A stretch of DNA of 64,000 nucleotides, taken from NCBI GenBank assembly GCA_951799425.1, contig OX637391.1, positions 9,682,551 to 9,746,550 on the forward strand, read 5' to 3'. Made by a program: the position numbers and the translations under genes. Positions 36,883 through 48,738 of the stretch are shown piece by piece. The DNA is from Ilex aquifolium (taxonomy: Eukaryota > Streptophyta > Magnoliopsida > Aquifoliales > Aquifoliaceae). Position 1 is the stretch's first letter, and every line of letters starts with the position of its first letter. Under the pieces are notes generated by a model. The model ran no database searches. It was not told the origin of the DNA and was given only the letters and a program-made list of their open reading frames with translations.

Positions 36883-36923
36883 CACGTGGCGCGACGTGGG
36901 CCGAGTATTTAAAATTATAAATA
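36883..36923 (+). promoter_or_regulatory. LTR promoter: G-box/ABRE-like site and TATA box
   Basis: ACACGTGGC (CACGTGGC at 36883-36890) matches the G-box/ABRE core. It lies about 30 bases before TATAAATA (36916-36923). The same pair is in the right LTR (52681-52688, 52714-52721). The solo LTR keeps the TATA (45816-45823) with a GACGTGTGGC variant. Confidence 0.65.
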
Positions 36924-37393
36924 GGGGTAAATATCTAGAAAATCAGAATTTTTCTTCCCTTGTGTTCTTGTTTGGCCGGCCAAGAGAGAGAAAAGAGAGA
37001 AAACCTTGATCTTCAAGCTTTCTCCGTCGATTCCCGGACTTCCGTTGCTCGGATTCCGTCGAGCCAAGAGCTAAAGTCGATCACATCGACGAGGGCTACG
37101 CAACCACACCAAGAACGGGGCATTTCACCGAAGATCCAAAAGAGGAGATTTGGGGGAAATCTAGTCTTGGGCTCGGGAAGTATTCTTGAAGCTTCATTCG
37201 GGTGAATTACGCTTCAAGAGGTAGGGTTCTCCCTACTTTGGTGTAATCTTCCCTTAGATGTTGGTAGTTTAAAGGCTTGATATGTTATGCATAGGGATAG
37301 ACCTTCATATATAGGTTTATGGTTATAGAAATGTAAAGGAGAGCATATAAATGGTTTAATCTATTTTCTAGCTTGAATTTGGTATATGAAGTT

Positions 37394-38700
37394 TGCTACA
37401 ACTTTAGAATTGATCACCCAAGTGCAGGTTGTGCGAAGTAATAAATTTCTCGGGAATCCGAGGTCGAACCACAGGGAATTATGAAAACAAGAAACAATCA
37501 CACGAACAATAAAAGTAATTTGAAAGGAAAAAAGATTTGCTTGGAAAGTTGTTGATTGGAGAAAAATGATTTTTGTAATTAAAACAGTAATAAAATAAAT
37601 ACTAGAGCATCAGGTACTCTCTCTCAACTTCATACAATAATAGTTAAAGACTCAAAGCTTGACTTGAAACAGGAATTAAATGTCAGTTAATCCGATTAAC
37701 AAATCAAGTGATAAATCCAAATGTTATAATCAAAAGACTACCAGGAACCTGAATAATCATTCAATCATATTATTTTATGAAATAATGTTAATCCTTCCAG
37801 CGTGGAATAACCAGTGATTTACACGCAGGGAAAATCAAGCAATCGATGTACGTGGCACAACAACTCAGGAGTTTATACAGCATAAAAACTTTGCTAAAAG
37901 ATTAGGGATTAAATTAACACAATAACATAAATCCTTAAGTACAAGAGTCAATAAAAATACCGTACTCCGTCGAGAGGTTTTCCCCTAGCCCTAGCTTAGC
38001 CTTCTAGCCAGACATGATAAAAGAATTGCAAAATACACTGAAGAATTCGTGAGCAAAAAGATCCCCCTCTCAATAGATGAGAGCCCTTATTTATAGTAAA
38101 ATAAATCCTAAGTACAGATTGGAAGGAATTCCTTTCTCAAAAAGATGTCTTGTAAGGTTAAATCCCGTGCATAAATCTTGGGCCCCGCGGGTACAAAATC
38201 TATCCAGACTTCGAGCTTGAATTTCGCATATTTAGAGACTGAATCACGAAATTTTCGTGAAATACACTTCTGTAGCCCTTGAAGTCTTCTTTCCAACCCC
38301 ACAAAAATCAGGTTAATCCGATATCGGAGTCAAAAGTTATGAATGAAATACTGAAGACGTGTCAAATCCTTATCTTTTAGGAAACTTTCCTAATCCAACT
38401 TTAAATGAGTTTTCTTCTAACTTGGACTCTTATAAGGATTAAAATACTGATTTATCTTCAAGTCTTCCTATCTCAATCTTGACTCTTCAATCCTTATCAA
38501 TTGTGATTCTTCTTCTAGTGATTGTTTCACTTGCATTATCCATTATTACTTTAAATCAACCAATTTACCTGCAAAATAAACCAAACAACTAGAAAAAGTA
38601 TCAAATTAGAAAATTAAGGAATTTAACACATTTAATCACAAATAATATGTAATTAACCAATCATTAAATATAATAAAATAACACTTTTGATGGTTAATCA
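37394..38700 (-). repeat. 3' LTR (element orientation) of the nested element
   Basis: 1307 bp; nearly identical to 41764-43070. Confidence 0.93.
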
Positions 38701-38714
38701 CACCCCCCAACCTG
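38701..38714 (-). other. polypurine tract of the nested element
   Basis: On the minus strand CAGGTTGGGGGGTG directly abuts the LTR, the site where plus-strand synthesis is primed in LTR elements. Confidence 0.7.
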
Positions 38715-40729
38715 AATATTACTAGTCCCTAGTAATACATGGATCCCAAAATCTAAAAACTAAAAACAAAATAACCTAATAAAATAAAATACAAATCCAT
38801 TTTCGTAGGACTCACGATTGCATTTAGCATATGCAACAAGCCTTTAAACCCCTAGGTTTCCCCTAATGGACGAGTATAGTCTCGTGAAGGTTTCCAGAGA
38901 TGATACCCACAAACATCAACCTGTGATCAAATATCTAAATAATAATTTTATAACACAAATTGCTACCACAATCTAAAAATTCTAAGATGCAAACTTTTTA
39001 TAAGCACATGCAAACATAATATAGAACTATGCGCTATATAAATGTATGCACTTATCATATTCTCATATAAACTCGTGTGTAGTGTGAATTAACTATACCA
39101 AGTCAGTAATTTATCTGATAATCACCTCTACAACTATCAACTATTCGTCTCAATGCCAAATCTCACTAGATAATTCACTCATAAAAGATTCTCTCAGATT
39201 ATAGTGACTATTCCCTCAAATATCACATGTGAGAAGAAGATATTTAAGTCAAAACAAAATAATGCTCACATGTCTATTAAAAAAACGTAATCCAAAAGAA
39301 AAAGATTTGACATAGTCTCATGAAAGGAAATCAACACACAATAAACAAATAATCATTATTCTCTTCCTTATTCACACAAGTCATGCATCCTCAATACACT
39401 CTTGAGATCAGATAGGACTTTATTTAAGGTTGTAATGGGGCCTTGGGATTAGGGTTTTGAAACGAATGATATATAGGAATTCAAAAGACTATCCCGAGAG
39501 AACATGTACATTACACAACTAAACTTTTTTCCATAGTCTTTCACTCTCCATCCTTTAGAAGCACAATTTACATCACTTGCTCATATTTTTTTTTCTTTTC
39601 AAACACATGCTTGCTCTTTTTTCTCTTTTTTTTTTTTCAATCTGTTTTTTTCACAGCTAGACATATTGTCTTTTTTTTTTTTTCAGCAAGACATCTAATG
39701 CAAATATTCACAAGTATGTAAAACTCTTTTTTTTTTTCTTTTCTTTTCTTAACCAACATCTCCCAAATTTCATAAACAATAAAAGTTCAATCTCAAGATA
39801 ACCAAGGGTAAAAGATATTATTTTTTTTCATTGGCTTGGTTATTATATGTTGGGTATAAGAAATAAATTTTTGCTTCAAAGGCTCAATCATGGCTTCTAG
39901 GGATAATAATATTCAAAGAATAAGGTTTAGGCTCAAATAATCAAAGATGGCCTAAAATCATATCTCAAGAGCTTTTGATAACACACTTCCCATGCAAATA
40001 ATTCAAAGTCAAGCAATCATTCACAATATTGGTGTTAACCAAAACAAAAATAATGAGACTATTGAAGGAGATTAGCTGAATAAAAATATTTTTTTATTGA
40101 GTAAATGTAAATAACCCTCCAAGAAAGATTGGAACAAAACTCACTAGGGTTTTTATGCATCTCCACTATATGTTTCAAGTTCTCAAAGTAAAATACCTAA
40201 CAAATTTTCAACTTGGTAAAATCTAAAGTGCACAAATTGTGAGTTTTTATAAGAACATGATATGAAATACAAAAATATATAATAAAGTTCTATGTAATGC
40301 TTAAACAGATACAAATTTAAAGCTAAGCAAAAAATTATTTCTATATTGTGGTATCAAGTTATGCATAAAAATGTTATTTAAATATTTAATAACCAACAAT
40401 TTTTTTTTTTTTTTTATCAAAGTAAATAAACTAAAAAAATAAACTAGGAATTTTCACAACACAAGGCATACTCATACCCCCCAACCTAAATCCAACATTG
40501 TCCTCAATGTAAAAATAAATATCTTATTGCTCAGTAAAAATAATGAATAAAGATCAAAGAGATAGGAATACCTGGTGCTGCAACAACTCAAAAACCTAAA
40601 AATAAAATACTCAACAAACAAAAAAAACTATAAATTGAAACAAATAAAAATGAAACTGAAATTAAACAAAAAAAAATAAAATAAAATAAAATCTAACTAC
40701 TATGTACAAATAAAAATAAAAGCTCACGT

Positions 40730-41548
40730 TCAATCCAGTTTAAAGTTAGATTTGAATATGCGACCATTCAATTTTATTGGCTTAAAAATGTGGTGTTGAA
40801 GTAACTCCTTTAATCGAATTATCCACTCATATATCCAATATATATTTTGAACATGCAAGAAAAGGGAGATATATACATTTTTATGCAAATCTAATAATGA
40901 GATAGAAAATATATCTTTATCAATTATAGCAGACAACTCAACTTTCATACCCTTACCAATATTAGATATGTGAATCTCATTACTACTTGTTGATAATGAA
41001 AGGTCTTTGGGCTCATAAGCCTCTTGTGGAATAATAATGTCACTTAATTCTTCACTATCAATAGTATTAATGGATTCAAACTCAGTTTGTAATTCAGGAA
41101 AAGAATCACTCTCACTATATTGACTATTTTTAACCTCTTGTTCTTGTACCAATATATTGAGCATGTCTTTTATCGCTTCACTATCTTGGCTTATTTGGGT
41201 ATTGCAAGCTTGTAGGTTTTCATTGAAAGCTTGTTGATTTTCATTGAAAGTTAGAGTGCTTTGCATATATTCATTAAAAATATCTTCAAAATTCTTTTCT
41301 TGTGGGTCATGGTATGTTGGATATTGGGGAGGGTCTTGTGGTGATGTGGCATATATAGGTAACTGATAATGTTCATTCCCCCAACCAAAATTGGGATAAA
41401 AAGTTTCAAAACAATGGTCGGGGTAAGGTTGAGAAGAATTAGGTAATACAATTGACCCATTCCTCAAAATTTGTCGAGCAGTTGGCATTAAAGGGCAAAC
41501 CTCAATGGGATGCCCATATTCATCACAAAGCGCACACAATTCCTCCAT
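40730..41548 (-). CDS. gag-like protein of the nested element, 272 codons
   Basis: The frame starts MEELCALCDEYGHPIEVCP, with a CCHC zinc knuckle (C-x2-C-x4-H-x4-C) at residues 5-18. It continues with FYPNFGWGNE and FEDIFNEYMQ-type segments that recall the zinc-knuckle part of Athila/Tat gag. The rest is acidic and Ser/Gln-rich. No protease, RT or integrase sequence is near. It is a fossil part of a non-autonomous element, not a host gene. Confidence 0.65.
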   Translation of the reverse strand: MEELCALCDEYGHPIEVCPLMPTARQILRNGSIVLPNSSQPYPDHCFETFYPNFGWGNEHYQLPIYATSPQDPPQYPTYHDPQEKNFEDIFNEYMQSTLTFNENQQAFNENLQACNTQISQDSEAIKDMLNILVQEQEVKNSQYSESDSFPELQTEFESINTIDSEELSDIIIPQEAYEPKDLSLSTSSNEIHISNIGKGMKVELSAIIDKDIFSISLLDLHKNVYISLFLHVQNIYWIYEWIIRLKELLQHHIFKPIKLNGRIFKSNFKLD

Positions 41549-41740
41549 CGGGGAAAATCTTCACACCACATTAAAAGAAATATAAAATATAAAAATAAAA
41601 AATATGAAATATCTAACCTGAGGAAAAATAAAACAAATAATTAACAAATAAAAAAAAAGACGAGATTACCGGATCTGTGACGAATCTCAAATCAAGCAAA
41701 CCTCAATAGATGGCGATGTGTTCTTTGCCTTCAAACAATT

Positions 41741-41757
41741 CCCCGGCAACGGCGCCA
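41741..41757 (-). other. primer-binding site, tRNA-Asp type, of the nested element
   Basis: Minus strand TGGCGCCGTTGCCGGGG complements the plant tRNA-Asp(GUC) 3' end (CCCCGGCAACGGCGCCA). It is six bases from the LTR border. Confidence 0.85.
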
Positions 41758-41763
41758 AAAACT

Positions 41764-43070
41764 TGCTACAACTTTAGAATTGATCACCCAAGTGCAGGTT
41801 GTGCAAAGTAATAAATTTCTCGGGAATCCGAGGTCGAACCACAGGGAATTATGAAAACAAGAAACAATCACACGAACAATAAAAGTAATTTGAAAGGAAA
41901 AAAGATTTGCTTGGAAAGTTGTTGATTGGAGAAAAATGATTTTTGTAATTAAAACAGTAATAAAATAAATACTAGAGCATCAGGTACTCTCTCTCAACTT
42001 CATACAATAATAGTTAAAGACTCAAAGCTTGACTTGAAACAGGAATTAAATGTCAGTTAATCCGATTAACAAATCAAGTGATAAATCCAAATGTTATAAT
42101 CAAAAGACTACCAGGAACCTGAATAATCATTCAATCATATTATTTTATGAAATAATGTTAATCCTTCCAGCGTGGAATAACCAGTGATTTACACGCAGGG
42201 AAAATCAAGCAATCGATGTACGTGGCACAACAACTCAGGAGTTTATACAGCATAAACACTTTGCTAAAAAATTAGGGATTAAATTAACACAATAACATAA
42301 ATCCTTAAGTACAAGAGTCAATAAAAATATCGTACTCCGTCGAGAGGTTTTCCCCTAGCCCTAGCTTAGCCTTCTAGCCAGACATGATAAAAGAATTGCA
42401 AAATACACTGAAGAATTCGTGAGCAAAAAGATCCCCCTCTCAATAGATGAGAGCCCTTATTTATAGTAAAATAAATCCTAAGTACAGATTGGAAGGAATT
42501 CCTTTCTCAAAAAGATGTCTTGTAAGGTTAAATCCCGTGCATAAATCTTGGGCCCCGCGGGTACAAAATCTATCCAGACTTCGAGCTTGAATTTCGCATA
42601 TTTAGAGACTGAATCACGAAATTTTCGTGAAATACACTTCTGTAGACCTTGAAGTCTTCTTTCCAACCCCACAAAAATCAGGTTAATCCGATATCGGAGT
42701 CAAAAGTTATGAATGAAATACTGAAGACGTGTCAAATCCTTATCTTTTAGGAAACTTTCCTAATCCAACTTTAAATGAGTTTTCTTCTAACTTGGACTCT
42801 TATAAGGATTAAAATACTGATTTATCTTCAAGTCTTCCTATCTCAATCTTGACTCTTCAATCCTTATCAATTGTGATTCTTCTTCTAGTGATTGTTTCAC
42901 TTGCATTATCCATTATTACTTTAATTCAACCAATTTACCTGCAAAATAAACCAAACAACTAGAAAAAGTATCAAATTAGAAAATTAAGGAATTTAACACA
43001 TTTAATCACAAATAATATGTAATTAACCAATCATTAAATATAATAAAATAACACTTTTGATGGTTAATCA
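41764..43070 (-). repeat. 5' LTR (element orientation) of the nested element
   Basis: 1307 bp; nearly identical to 37394-38700. Confidence 0.93.
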
Positions 43071-44250
43071 AAGTTACATGTGATTTATTATGTAACTTGG
43101 GAAAATTTGAGGCATGCTTTGTGAATTATAAATTGTGCCTAGAAAGTGTTTGATTAAATGGCTTGCTTGAATGGAGTGGTTGTTTTGATTTAATTGAAAT
43201 AACATGTTTAAGTTTAACTTGTGAAATCATATGCTTATAATATGATTTGAGATTAAATGTGCTTGTTGATATATGCATATGTTGATATAGTAACATTGAA
43301 ATGAATATGGTATTTATATGCTTAGGATATAAATTTACCATGGACATGTTGAAATTGTGCATGAGTTGTTCTTGACATGTGGAACATCATGTGGTATGCA
43401 ATGGGACATAGCATTGCATGTGCACGGAAACATCTCATTACATGGGTGTGTGCATGGTTGATGTCAACGCCACAATTGGTGATTGATGAAATGGCTTGGG
43501 AAAAGTTGGGTCGAAGACCTAGCTAAGCCCATGAGTGCATGATAAATTGGGTCGGGATGAGCAAGAAGAGGCATGACGACCTCTCGGGTGAAAGACCCGG
43601 TGATTTGGAGGGTGCACTCCGTTGGTATAAGAGTCCATAAAGTGTACGGGTGTGGAAGACCATTGGTATTAAGTCCATGAAGTTTTCGATCCCAAGAATG
43701 ACCCTAGTTTTGAAAATGTCATTTGATGTAAACATAAATGACGGAATGAAACACTTTGACATTGCATCGTGTAGTAGGAGTTGGAGAGGACTCGGGTTGA
43801 ATTGCATGAGTGGGTGTCATCTCATTTCATGGCATGGTAGTATTGCATTCCAACTTAGAATGCATGTTCTTATGAGAAATGGTTGTTTGCAAATAAATGT
43901 TGCATGAGCATGAGCATCTAGGGGGAGAGTAGCCCTTGTAGGATTTACTCTACTGGGCGTTGGCTCACCCTATACGGGAAACATTTCAGGTGTGGGGTTT
44001 GCACCGGCGGATGGCTCACTTGGAGAGCATCAAGCATGAAGGGGGCCGGCTTGTGGCCTTAGTTCGAGTTTTTGTAAAAACTTTTGTATAAATTCCATTT
44101 TGATGTGTAAATTATGGAATTAATTGTAATGGAACTTGTATAAGTTATGTATTATATGAAAAATCTCATTAAACATATGTTGGATGAGTTTTGGGAGGTT
44201 TGGAATGGCTTGGAAACGAAAAACAGGTAAAAAGAGGAATTCGGGGCCAG

Positions 44251-44340
44251 GCGTACCGGTACGCTAGGGTCCAGAAGATGTAGCGTACCGGTATGCGTAC
44301 CGGTACGATCAGGTCCAGAGGTCGTAGCGTACCGGTACGC
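44251..44340 (+). repeat. array of GCGTACCGGTACGC palindromes in the left LTR
   Basis: Full or partial copies of the 14-base palindrome recur four times within 90 bases, separated by GGTCCAGAAG/GGTCCAGAGG spacers. The same array is at 54367-54456. Confidence 0.9.
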
Positions 44341-44632
44341 TCTCCAAACTTCAGAATTTTTTTTTATTTTTCTATTTCTTTTGCCAAGTCTTTGGGCTAT
44401 GTTTTCCTTCCTTCTAATGTTACAAATGGATAATGAGGGGATACCAATGGTAGTATATTGGATCTCGGATAGGTCAACCAACCGAAATAAATTGGACTTG
44501 TATTTTCCTTTATCCCGGTAAAGGGAAGGTGGTGCCGTGGTATCGGGTTAAGCGACATCCACGGGTATTTTCGCGGGTTGACAGGTTGTCAACGGTTAAT
44601 TCAGGACCCCCGGAAAATGGGACGTCACAGCT

Positions 44633-44644
44633 TGGTATCAGAGC
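44633..44644 (+). other. primer-binding site of the Tekay element, tRNA-iMet type
   Basis: TGGTATCAGAGC, complementary to the initiator tRNA-Met 3' end, begins three bases after the LTR end. Confidence 0.92.
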
Positions 44645-44984
44645 CTAGGTATACGAATTACTTAGGGCTTGATGGGCATTGGGTCTAGACCATTGCATGC
44701 ATTGTGCATTTTCATCTTATGTGTTTAAATGCTACATGTTATGTGCTATGTGCTATGTGGATAATATGCATTGTAGAATGTCTATGGAAATGAACACACT
44801 AGGGTTAGGAAACATAACCTTGGGAGTGGGAAAACAAATGAACGGGAGGGTTCATGGTATAAATGTCTACTAAGGAGAGAAATATGCTCCCCTAGTGAGA
44901 CGATTCGGAAACTCTTTATGTCTGAGTGTTGATTCCTATTTTTGGGATGCCTTGTAAAACTATATTGCCATTTGACTTATGTAG

Positions 44985-45421
44985 ATGACATATAGAAGGC
45001 GTGGACGCCGAGGCGGTAGGTGGAATAACCAACCACCTCCGGCCTTTGATCACCAAGCCTTTGCAGAGGCTATTGGTGAGGCGGCGGCGACTATTGCACA
45101 GGCTAGTGCTACAGCCGCTACCATTGCACAGACGGGTGCAAATATGGGACAATGAGGCTCGAGTAACCTCCAGAAGTTCAAAGCTCATCATCCTCCGATT
45201 TTTCTGGGAGGGGCGGATCCAATGGTAGCCGATCGTTGGATTTGGCAAGTGGAGAAGATCTTAAGGGCTATGGAGATCACTTCCGATGCCACCAAGATAA
45301 CTCTGGCAACTTTTCAGCTGGAGGGAGAGTCCCAGCTATGGTGGGATTGGGTGAAGGACTCCAGAAATTTGGAGGCCATGACTTGGGCAGAGTTCCGAGA
45401 GCTCTATATGGGAAAGTATTT
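44985..45421 (+). pseudogene. gag region of the Tekay element, part before the solo LTR
   Basis: Encodes a basic RRRGRRGG start and, further on, the Ty3/gypsy gag-type stretch ADRWIWQVEKI...GESQLWWDWV, which is the capsid-related domain. It is cut by the solo LTR at the target CCCAG. Fossil. Confidence 0.75.
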
Positions 45422-45426
45422 CCCAG

Positions 45427-48047
45427 TGTAAAACCAGAGAAAATTTCAACCTTTGTGAAAAAGGGCAAAACGGTAAATTGCCACTACAGTACAGGTTGTA
45501 AACCTGAATTTTTCTAGAACTCGGATGACGAAACGGACCTCACCGTTGGATTCGTCTCGCGAAATCTAGTTACCACGTCAAATTTCGTGGAATTCCGAGA
45601 TAGTCGGATTTTTCGCGTTTTACGAGACGAACGGGCCCCGGGTGACCCTGTACACGAAATTTTTATAAAGTTTCCAGGTTTGGGGAAATATTAAACACAA
45701 GTTAAAACAAAAATAATTCGAACTTGAACCGGAGCGAAATTTAATCGTTTCGGGATTAAAACGGACCCGGAATTAAATAGGACGTGTGGCGAATTGTGGG
45801 CCAAGTATTCTAAAATATAAATAGGGGGAAAAATTAGATTTTTCCCCATTGTTCAGCCGGTTTCAGCCGATAGAGAGAAAGAGGGAGAAAAGAGAGAAAA
45901 ACTCACCTTCTCTCTACGATCTACGGCGCTACGGACCTCGAATCCACGCAAGCCAAGAATTAAAGTCGCTCTACTCATCGAGGGCTACGCGGCTATACCA
46001 AAAAGCACAAGTTTTACCGAAGGTCAAGGTACGGGATTTTCGGGAAGTGAGGGTTTTTGCTTGAATCGGGTCTTGGAACTTCCCTTGGTCGTTACTCACG
46101 CTTCAAGAGGTAGGGTTTCTTCCTACTAAGGTTTATTCCAAGCCTATAATGTTTTTATGGAATGGGTAGGATGATAGCCTATGTGTCTCTTGCCTATTGT
46201 TGTGAAATTGGGTGAATTGGGTATTGAAATGGGTAAAGGAAATCCTAACTTGGATGGATATTTAGAAGTTACTAATTGTGATTTCTATGAATTGGATATG
46301 TGAAATGAACCCAATGTAAATTCATGTGTTATATGAAATTGTGGGCATGTTATGTATTTATGTATATATGCCTTGAAAATTTAGTATGTTGATAACATGC
46401 TTGAAATTCGTATTATGGGAATTATATGCTTTTGATATGATTTTGCCATGGAATATGAGAAATGTGTTGAGAATGTTCATATGTCACTCGTACCATATCG
46501 AACATTGTGTTAGTGTTACAATGGAACACCACATTGCATATGCACGGGGACATCGCATTTTAGGAGGTGTGTGTGCATGATTGTATGTCTTCACCACGCA
46601 TGGTGGATGACGAGTGAGCTCGGGTAATATGGGTCGATGACCTAGTCGAGTTGCATGGTTTATATGTTGATAGGGTTGGGGGTAGCAAGAAGGGCTAGAA
46701 AATCCCTCGGGTGAGAGACCCGGTGATTGGATACGCACTCCGTTGGTATAAGAGCCCATAAAGTGTGTCGGTGTACGCGGAACCGTTGGTGGAAGCCCAT
46801 GAATTCCGTGTAGGTTGGGTGACCTTTGGTGTGAGTCCATGAACATCCCCCCTTACAAAGACCCTAGAATGAAATGTCATTTGATGTGGAACATAAATGA
46901 CGGATTGGTACACATTGGCACTTGCATGTGTAGAGGAGCCGGGAAGGGCTCGGTTGATGTGCATGAGTGAGTCTCACCTCATTTCATAGCATGGCATTAC
47001 ATGTTTCAACATGGAATATATTCTTGTTGTGGATTGTTGATTGATAGCATGTGACATTTCATATGCATTTAGGTTGGGGAGTAGCCTCTTTAGGAGATAC
47101 CCTATTGAGCGTGGCTCACCCTTTATGGGAAAAACATTTCAGGTGTGGGTTTTGCTCCGGCGGATGGCTCATTTGGAGAGCATCAAGCATGAAGGGGGCC
47201 GGCTTGTGGCCTTAGTTTAAGTTTTGTAAAACCTTTAACAAAATTCCATTTTGATGTATATATATTATGGAATGAATTGTAATAGAGATTGTATGAGTTG
47301 GGTATTAAATGGAAAATCTCATTAAACATGTATTGAATGAGTTTGGAATGTATGGGGTAGCTTTAAGGATGGTTTGGAGGGGAAAGAAATCCATTTTTAT
47401 GCTCACAGTCTGAAAACCTACCGGAAGGTGTGTGTCGGCCTTCCGGAAGGTTTTGCTAAAAACCCCAGCTTGCCTTGCTCACAGCTAATACCTTCCGGAA
47501 GGTTTTGCCCACTAGAATGAACCTTCCGGAAGATTTTAGCTACTGGAGTAAAACCTACCGGAAGGACTTGTCTACTGGAGTGGACCTTCCGGAAGGTTTT
47601 GCCTTGGGTTTCTTTTTGACTGCCGAGTTCTTCCGGAAGGTTTTGTTTTCTGGAATGAACCTTCCGGAAGGTTTTGGCTACTGGAATGGACCTTCCGGAA
47701 GGTTTTTGCTACTGATGTCGACCTTCCGGAAGTTCTTGAAATTGATCTTTTTCATGTAACAGTTCCTTCAGCGACCTTCCGGTAGGTGTATGTCGACCTT
47801 CCGGAAGGTTTTTCCAAAAAAACTTGAAATTTTCAAAATGCTTAGCCATGCTTTTGGGCTTTGTTTTTTTTGATTTCTATGACATAAATGGACATAAATG
47901 GAGGTATAATTGACCTTGTGGATGGTAAATCCGATTAAAAGCATGTGAGTGACGTGGTGTCGGGTTATACGACTATCACGAGTATTTCCGCGGGTTGACG
48001 GATGGTCAACGGTTAATAAAGGACCCCCGGAAATTTGGGGTGTCACA
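45427..48047 (+). mobile_element. solo LTR of a related Tekay-type family within gag
   Basis: 2621 bp from TGTAAAACC to GTGTCACA, flanked by the 5-bp duplication CCCAG (45422-45426, 48048-48052). Its start, TATAAATAGGGG box, CGGCGGATGGCTCA and GCATCAAGCATGAAGGGGGC blocks, and its last 100 bases, are clearly homologous to the host element's LTR, but overall it is well diverged. It belongs to a sister family and was left by recombination between two LTRs. Confidence 0.92.
47418..47808 (+). repeat. array of about 12 CCTTCCGGAAGG palindromes in the solo LTR
   Basis: Twelve full or near-full copies of the 12-base palindrome within 390 bases, often followed by TTTTG and separated by CTACTGGA(A/G)T(G/A)-type spacers. 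The array lies at the same LTR position as the GCGTACCGGTACGC array of the host element. Confidence 0.93.
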
Positions 48048-48052
48048 CCCAG

Positions 48053-48735
48053 CAACTGCTCGACATGCTAAGGCCAAGGAGTTCCTAGAATTGAAGCAGG
48101 GAAACATGAATGTGCTAGAATACGTGGCCAAATTCACGGAGTTGGCCCGTTTTGCTGATGATTATGTGGCCTCAAATGTGGCCAAGGTACGTAAGTTCGA
48201 GGATGTACTGAAGTTGTCCATTCGAGGCAAGATTGTGGGACTTCTCCTGCAAGACCTCGATTCGATGGTCAAGACCGCAATGGCTATCGAGAGAGAAGTG
48301 GAGGACGCGCGTAACATCCGGGAAGCGGGTGTTAAGGACAAAAAGAAGGAGGGTCAATCCTCTTCTTCTGGTGCGGGAAAGAAACAAAGGACTTATGTTC
48401 CGCAAGGAGTTCAAGGGCAGAGCCGCGGCTATCAAGGCCAAGGCCAGGGTCGATTCTCCCAAGACGGGGGAAACTTCAGGACCGCCTTCCAGACGGGCCA
48501 GAAGACTTGCTATTTTTGCCACCAGCCGGGTCACATAAAGAAGGAGTGTCCTCGACTGCAGGGATCCCAGAACTATGGGACATCCCAATCCCAGTCTTCT
48601 GTGGGACAGCCGCAGACACAGTTTGTTCCTCCTTACCCCACCATGGGTCAAAGGAGCCAGTACCAGTCCCAGGGTGCTGCACCAGCGCCTACTACTTTTC
48701 GAGCGGGAACACCGCAAGCTAGCCAGATGGGCTAA
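48053..48735 (+). pseudogene. gag region of the Tekay element, part after the solo LTR
   Basis: Encodes ALERKQ-like gag helices (ELKQGNMNVLEYVAKFTELA), a basic Gln/Gly-rich linker, and a CCHC zinc knuckle CYFCHQPGHIKKEC (nucleic-acid binding). Belongs to the same fossil element. Confidence 0.8.
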
Positions 48736-48738
48736 GGC

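Larger units (their letters stand above)
37394..43070 (-). mobile_element. nested non-autonomous LTR element, Athila/Tat-like
   Basis: Lies within the left Tekay LTR with a 5-bp duplication AAGTT (37389-37393, 43071-43075). Its two LTRs (37394-38700 and 41764-43070) are both exactly 1307 bp, run TGCTACAAC...TTAATCA on the plus strand, and differ at roughly half a dozen places (about 0.5%), so it is younger than its host. Orientation is minus: the PBS (complement of 41741-41757) matches the 3' end of tRNA-Asp, TGGCGCCGTTGCCGGGG, and a G-rich polypurine tract (complement of 38701-38714) abuts the other LTR. The 3.1-kb interior has one gag-like frame and no pol, so it would depend on another element. 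Confidence 0.9.
36529..44629 (+). repeat. left LTR of the Tekay element, split by an insertion
   Basis: Runs from TGTAAAACCCGGG to GACGTCACA. LTR sequence proper is 36529-37393 and 43076-44629; 37394-43070 is the nested element and 43071-43075 its duplicated target. It matches 52326-54745 along its whole length. Confidence 0.95.

Noticed and set aside
36960-37205. 81-codon frame in the left LTR, repeated at 52758-53003
   Set aside because: Present in both LTRs because they are copies; lies in the LTR leader and has no recognisable domain.
38108-38302. 64-codon minus-strand frame, repeated at 42478-42672
   Set aside because: Identical in both LTRs of the nested element; part of the LTR, not a gene.
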